Source: an uncultured Erysipelotrichaceae bacterium (GTDB lineage Bacteria; Bacillota_I; Bacilli_A; RF39; UBA660). From it: a stretch of DNA of 8,399 bases. This document shows positions 5,965-8,399 of the stretch, piece after piece. Location: NCBI GenBank assembly GCA_902803685.1, contig CADCQR010000128.1, forward strand, positions 1-8,399. Reading direction: 5' to 3'. A program made the position numbers and the translations under genes. The notes beneath the pieces are model-generated. The model worked only from the letters and a program-made list of their open reading frames with translations, made no database searches and was not told where the DNA came from. How positions within the stretch are numbered: position 1 is the first letter of the stretch; each line of letters starts with the position of its first letter.

Positions 5965-7419
5965 ATGGTTACTATTTTGACGGATTCATTGAAGCTTTAT
6001 ATAAAAAACTCTACTCAAAAGTATAGTTATTTGGTAGTTGGCAAGGGGATGCCTTCAGATGAAGCATTAGTATATTCTTTACTTGATGAGGTACCTTCAG
6101 ATAGTACTTTTTTAAGGGCTGTTTATTCTTTACTTGATGTAACTCCAAGAAAAATTTCATATGATATTGATGATAAAATGTCTGAAAAATCTAAGCTTTC
6201 TTATTGCAACGAAAGAAAAGCTGTGGTGGAAGAGTTATGCAAGCGTTTTATAATGGAAAATATGAATGATTTCAATGGCAATTTAAATATCAACATTGAG
6301 GAGTTAATTTGTTTGCTTATAATATATTATCCTAAACAAGTTAAGGATGTATTGGTTTTAAATGAGAGTGAATATCTTAAATTAAAAGAAGTTTTAGTGT
6401 GTAAGTTAAAGGATATGTTTTCAAATCAAAAGAATGGTGCTTGTAGTTTTCAAAAAGATAGTGAAGAAAGTAGAGAGATTTTTAAGTCTTTATTACGATT
6501 TGGTGCAGAAGATCTTACTCAGACTAATTATAATTCTTGCCCATATGTTGGCAATCAGCAAGCTATTAAAAAGGCTATAAAATATTTGCTAACTGGAAAA
6601 TCATTGATTATTTTAGGCGATGGTGGTGTTGGTAAAACCACTTTGGTGGAAGGTATTGCATATAATATCTCTATTGGGAATGTTCCTAGTTATTTGAAAG
6701 ATAAAAAGATTATAAGAATTCCACTTTCAGGAGTTATTGCTAATACTGAGTATAGCGGTGAATTAGAAAAACATGTTAATTGTATTATTAATTATGGGAA
6801 AGTAGAGCCTGAAGCCATATTGTTTTTTGATGAAATTCACACTATAGTAGGCGCTGGTAGGACAAAAGATTCTCGTGTTGATGTTTCTAATTTGTTGAAA
6901 CCATATCTATCTGATGGTACTTTGCAAATTATTGGTGCTACTACTAAAAATGAATTTCATGAGAGTATTGCACTTGATTCTGCGTTGAGGAGAAGATTTA
7001 ATACAATGATTCTTGCTGAACCTACAAAGGAGCAGATTTTTGATATTTTAAAAAATTATATTTCTATAAAAGAGGCTGATTTTGGCATTTCTTGGTGGTT
7101 TAATGATAGATTTTTAAATACTTTAGTTGAATTGACTAGTTCTAAGAATATTCACTATTATGAAGATGTAAAAAATCCGGTTATTTCTATGGGCCTGATT
7201 GATGGAATCTTTGCTAGTGCTGCATATGCTGAAAGAGATTATGTAGATAGTAATGATGTTTTGGAAAGTATTGAGGATAATGAGTTACTTTCATTAGATT
7301 GTAAAAAAAAGCTAAGAGAAAAAATGCGTGTTTCCAATTTCGATGATTTGTATGTTTGTTGTGGTGAAGGAAATAAGACATTTAAATTGCTTTTGCCTGG
7401 CTCAAATGGTAATATGTAG
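5965..7419 (+). CDS. Single-ring Clp-type (D1-like) AAA+ ATPase, 484 aa
   Basis: Residues 180-440 match the first AAA+ ring (D1) of ClpA/ClpB/ClpC, ATP-driven unfoldases that thread proteins through a hexamer pore. Visible are the entry segment DLTQ (183-186), Walker A GDGGVGKTT (218-226), pore-loop EYSGELE (262-268, Tyr263, where ClpB has KYRGEFE), Walker B ILFFDEIH (285-292), sensor-1 GATT (324-327), arginine finger LRRRF (341-345) and a helical lid (about 355-440). The first 180 residues match no family I know and hold a duplicated PSD...VYSLLD segment (30-41 and 44-58). There is no ClpB middle domain, no second AAA ring and no ClpP-docking loop, so it is about half the length of Clp chaperones. 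GGAGG (5954-5958) lies 6 nt before ATG 5965; ATG 5959 and GTG 5950 are in frame but fall at or within the SD. A two-helix membrane protein follows after 13 nt, suggesting a membrane-linked role. Substrate unknown. Confidence 0.9.
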   Translation: MVTILTDSLKLYIKNSTQKYSYLVVGKGMPSDEALVYSLLDEVPSDSTFLRAVYSLLDVTPRKISYDIDDKMSEKSKLSYCNERKAVVEELCKRFIMENMNDFNGNLNINIEELICLLIIYYPKQVKDVLVLNESEYLKLKEVLVCKLKDMFSNQKNGACSFQKDSEESREIFKSLLRFGAEDLTQTNYNSCPYVGNQQAIKKAIKYLLTGKSLIILGDGGVGKTTLVEGIAYNISIGNVPSYLKDKKIIRIPLSGVIANTEYSGELEKHVNCIINYGKVEPEAILFFDEIHTIVGAGRTKDSRVDVSNLLKPYLSDGTLQIIGATTKNEFHESIALDSALRRRFNTMILAEPTKEQIFDILKNYISIKEADFGISWWFNDRFLNTLVELTSSKNIHYYEDVKNPVISMGLIDGIFASAAYAERDYVDSNDVLESIEDNELLSLDCKKKLREKMRVSNFDDLYVCCGEGNKTFKLLLPGSNGNM

Positions 7420-7432
7420 TTGAGGTGTTGGT

Positions 7433-7684
7433 ATGAATGTCGAAGAGCGAATAAATAAAATAGAAGAAAGAAATAAAAGGGTTGAAAAAGATAAAAAATG
7501 GGAGACAAGTATTACTAGAAAAGTTTGTATTATGTTTTTAACATATATAATTGTTATTATATATTCTTTTATTATTAGGAATGTTGATAATATATTTTTA
7601 AGTTCTTTAGTTCCTGTGATTGGCTTTACTTTGTCAACTTTATCTTTAAAGTTTGTTAGAAAATTGTGGGAAAGACATTTGTAG
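7433..7684 (+). CDS. Small two-helix membrane protein, 83 aa
   Basis: The ATG follows the SD TGAGGTG (7421-7427) and lies 13 nt after the AAA+ stop, so the two are almost surely co-transcribed and perhaps translationally coupled. Residues 1-27 are highly charged (ERINKIEERNKR) and should form a helix or short coiled coil. Two hydrophobic helices follow (about 30-49 and 54-75), the second containing PVIGFTLSTLSL, and the tail is basic. From memory this matches a widespread family of uncharacterised small bacterial proteins with an EERNxRVExDKxWE-type N-terminus and a GFxLSTLSL-type second helix; I cannot name a Pfam entry. A likely role is a membrane anchor or partner for the ATPase, but this rests on position only. 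A strong terminator begins right after the stop. Confidence 0.88.
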   Translation: MNVEERINKIEERNKRVEKDKKWETSITRKVCIMFLTYIIVIIYSFIIRNVDNIFLSSLVPVIGFTLSTLSLKFVRKLWERHL

Positions 7685-7685
7685 T

Positions 7686-7711
7686 AAAAGGCATCAACAG
7701 ATGCCTTTTTT
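7686..7711. terminator. Strong bidirectional terminator
   Basis: AAAAGGCATC (7686-7695) pairs perfectly with GATGCCTTTT (7700-7709) around the loop AACA, with Ts continuing to 7711. It ends the AAA+/83-aa operon on the plus strand. Its complement has the same form (GGCATC-TGTT-GATGCC plus Ts), so it also ends the converging 37-aa gene, whose stop codon (7710-7712) touches it. Confidence 0.92.
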
Positions 7712-7823
7712 AGTGATTGTGATTTCCATCATTAAATAATAATATAATAATAAATATGATGATAATAATCCATAGCCACCAAGAATTATTGTTGTTATTA
7801 CAACATGGTTGATATCCTATCAT
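7710..7823 (-). CDS. Small single-helix membrane peptide, 37 aa
   Basis: On the minus strand a perfect SD AAAGGAG (complement of 7831-7837) lies 7 nt before the ATG at 7823-7821, and the frame stops with TAA at 7712-7710 against a shared terminator. The peptide has a short head with a CC pair and five consecutive Asn, then SWWLW and an Ile/Leu-rich segment (about 15-30) long enough to cross the membrane, and a polar His/Asn/Gly tail. Composition and layout recall the tiny YjcZ-type peptides of Firmicutes, some linked to sporulation, but I would not assign it to that family on this basis. The strong SD, the shared terminator and a -10 box upstream make it a credible small gene rather than a chance frame. 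Confidence 0.75.
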   Translation of the reverse strand: MIGYQPCCNNNNNSWWLWIIIIIFIIILLFNDGNHNH

Positions 7824-7843
7824 AGGTACACTCCTTTCAATAT

Positions 7844-7872
7844 ATTATATTTTTTTGCTTCTTTTTTGTTAT
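7844..7872 (-). promoter_or_regulatory. Candidate promoter of the 37-aa peptide gene
   Basis: On the minus strand TATAAT (7849-7844) lies 17 nt after ATAACA (7872-7867), a 4-of-6 match to TTGACA. The start would fall near 7837, leaving a very short leader that begins almost at the SD. The -10 is strong; the -35 and leader length are the weak points. Confidence 0.4.
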
Positions 7873-7884
7873 TGTTTATAAACA
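7873..7884. promoter_or_regulatory. 12-bp perfect palindrome, possible operator
   Basis: TGTTTATAAACA reads the same on both strands. It lies between the divergently transcribed 37-aa and 127-aa genes, next to the -35 region of the former, where a dimeric repressor could control either gene. AT-richness makes such palindromes common by chance, so the role is tentative. Confidence 0.3.
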
Positions 7885-7914
7885 TAATAACTTTTTGGTG
7901 TCATATCATTAAAT

Positions 7915-8298
7915 ATGGATAGTGATAGCGTGAAAGAAAAGTTAAAACAGTTAGATATAGAAGATTTTATTTGGTTAGTTTATATTGGTATTATTTTTTT
8001 TAGTTGGTATTCAAATTCTTTAGAAAGAAAGTATTTTTTTACTAATAATTTGTTTTGCAAAGAAAAATATAGAAAGATTATGATTTTAATATTTTCTATT
8101 TTATTAATTGTTTATATGTATTTTTTGAAAAGTTCTGTAGATGATATAAGAAAATTAAATTCTTTTGATAGCCCCAATAAAAGGAAATTAGTTTATATGT
8201 CTTTTGTGGCTTCTTTATTAATTGCTTTTAGCGGTTTTATTTTTTTATATATTGCTTTTGTGGATGAAAATTTAGATGTTGAATTGGCTTTTAACTAA
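7915..8298 (+). CDS. Hypothetical three-helix membrane protein, 127 aa
   Basis: An integral membrane protein with a charged head (1-16) and three hydrophobic helices (about 18-34, 55-71 and 92-116), then an acidic tail ending in DENLDVELAFN. From memory similar tails occur in uncharacterised proteins of gut Firmicutes, but I know no function. Start ATG 7915 has no convincing SD: GGTG (7897-7900) is 14 nt away. A TATCAT at 7904-7909 would place the transcript start almost on the ATG, so a leaderless mRNA is possible. GTG 7930 is an alternative start without an SD either. It is divergent from the 37-aa gene and is followed by two overlapping hairpins at the window end. Confidence 0.8.
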   Translation: MDSDSVKEKLKQLDIEDFIWLVYIGIIFFSWYSNSLERKYFFTNNLFCKEKYRKIMILIFSILLIVYMYFLKSSVDDIRKLNSFDSPNKRKLVYMSFVASLLIAFSGFIFLYIAFVDENLDVELAFN

Positions 8299-8339
8299 TA
8301 TTTTGTGATGTTTTTTGGTTAGTGTAAAGAGTTTTGGGG

Positions 8340-8365
8340 ATTTTTCAGTAAAATCTTTGAAAAAT
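8340..8365 (+). other. Upstream hairpin that competes with the terminator
   Basis: ATTTTTCA (8340-8347) pairs perfectly with TGAAAAAT (8358-8365) around a 10-nt loop. The same TGAAAAAT can instead pair with a second ATTTTTCA at 8378-8385, inside the following terminator. The two structures that use this segment exclude each other. Confidence 0.5.
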
Positions 8366-8367
8366 GT

Positions 8368-8393
8368 AAGAGGATTGATTTTTCAATCTTTTT
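8368..8393 (+). terminator. Rho-independent terminator near the window end
   Basis: GATTGA (8373-8378) pairs with TCAATC (8383-8388) around a TTTT loop, extended by A-T and G-T pairs down to 8368, with a T-run at 8389-8393. It may end the 127-aa gene or act as an attenuator for a gene outside the window. Confidence 0.8.
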
Positions 8394-8399
8394 ATATTG

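Noticed and set aside
7239..7508. 89-aa minus-strand frame
   Set aside because: It overlaps antisense the AAA+ C-terminus, the intergenic SD and the 83-aa gene, all better supported.
50..7684. Defence island or CRISPR-like system
   Set aside because: Apart from the AAA+ ATPase there is no nuclease, methyltransferase, TIR, reverse transcriptase or repeat array, so there is no support for a defence role.

Overview
The window is AT-rich DNA from a low-GC Gram-positive bacterium. Most genes have purine-rich Shine-Dalgarno (SD) sequences, terminators are short hairpins followed by T-runs, and the tRNA gene encodes its own CCA end. TGA is a true stop (it ends the genes at 2530 and 5795) and tryptophan is written TGG, so the standard bacterial code applies rather than the Mycoplasma code. 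The style fits an uncultured gut Bacilli/Mollicutes-like lineage or a related Firmicute, but no gene here fixes the taxon.

Layout: 50-1252 is a 400-aa soluble protein of unknown function. An AT-rich spacer then carries a good promoter (1434-1462) for a tRNA-Thr(GGU) gene (1555-1628), which ends in its own terminator. Directly behind it lies an open frame (1680-1910) with no visible start signals, possibly a gene remnant. At 2039-2530 is a 163-aa protein of unknown function, closed by a hairpin terminator. At 2670-5069 is a complete P-type cation ATPase of the CtpE-like type. At 5184-5795 is a 203-aa unknown protein with two Asp-rich stretches. At 5965-7419 is a single-ring AAA+ ATPase matching the first AAA domain of ClpA/ClpB/ClpC, with an unrecognised N-terminal domain of about 185 residues. 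It is followed after 13 nt by an 83-aa two-helix membrane protein (7433-7684). A terminator that reads both ways separates that gene from a converging 37-aa membrane peptide on the minus strand (7710-7823). A 127-aa three-helix membrane protein (7915-8298) follows, then two overlapping hairpins at the window end.

Most genes appear to be their own transcription units. Terminator/promoter pairs sit between 163 aa and ATPase and between 203 aa and AAA+, with a weaker pair between ATPase and 203 aa. The only convincing operon is AAA+ plus the 83-aa membrane protein. I see no transposase, integrase, phage structural gene, CRISPR array or restriction system. The most unusual element is the Clp-D1-like ATPase lacking a second AAA ring and any ClpP-binding part, linked to a small membrane protein. 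The four unknown or remnant frames are the next most open questions.
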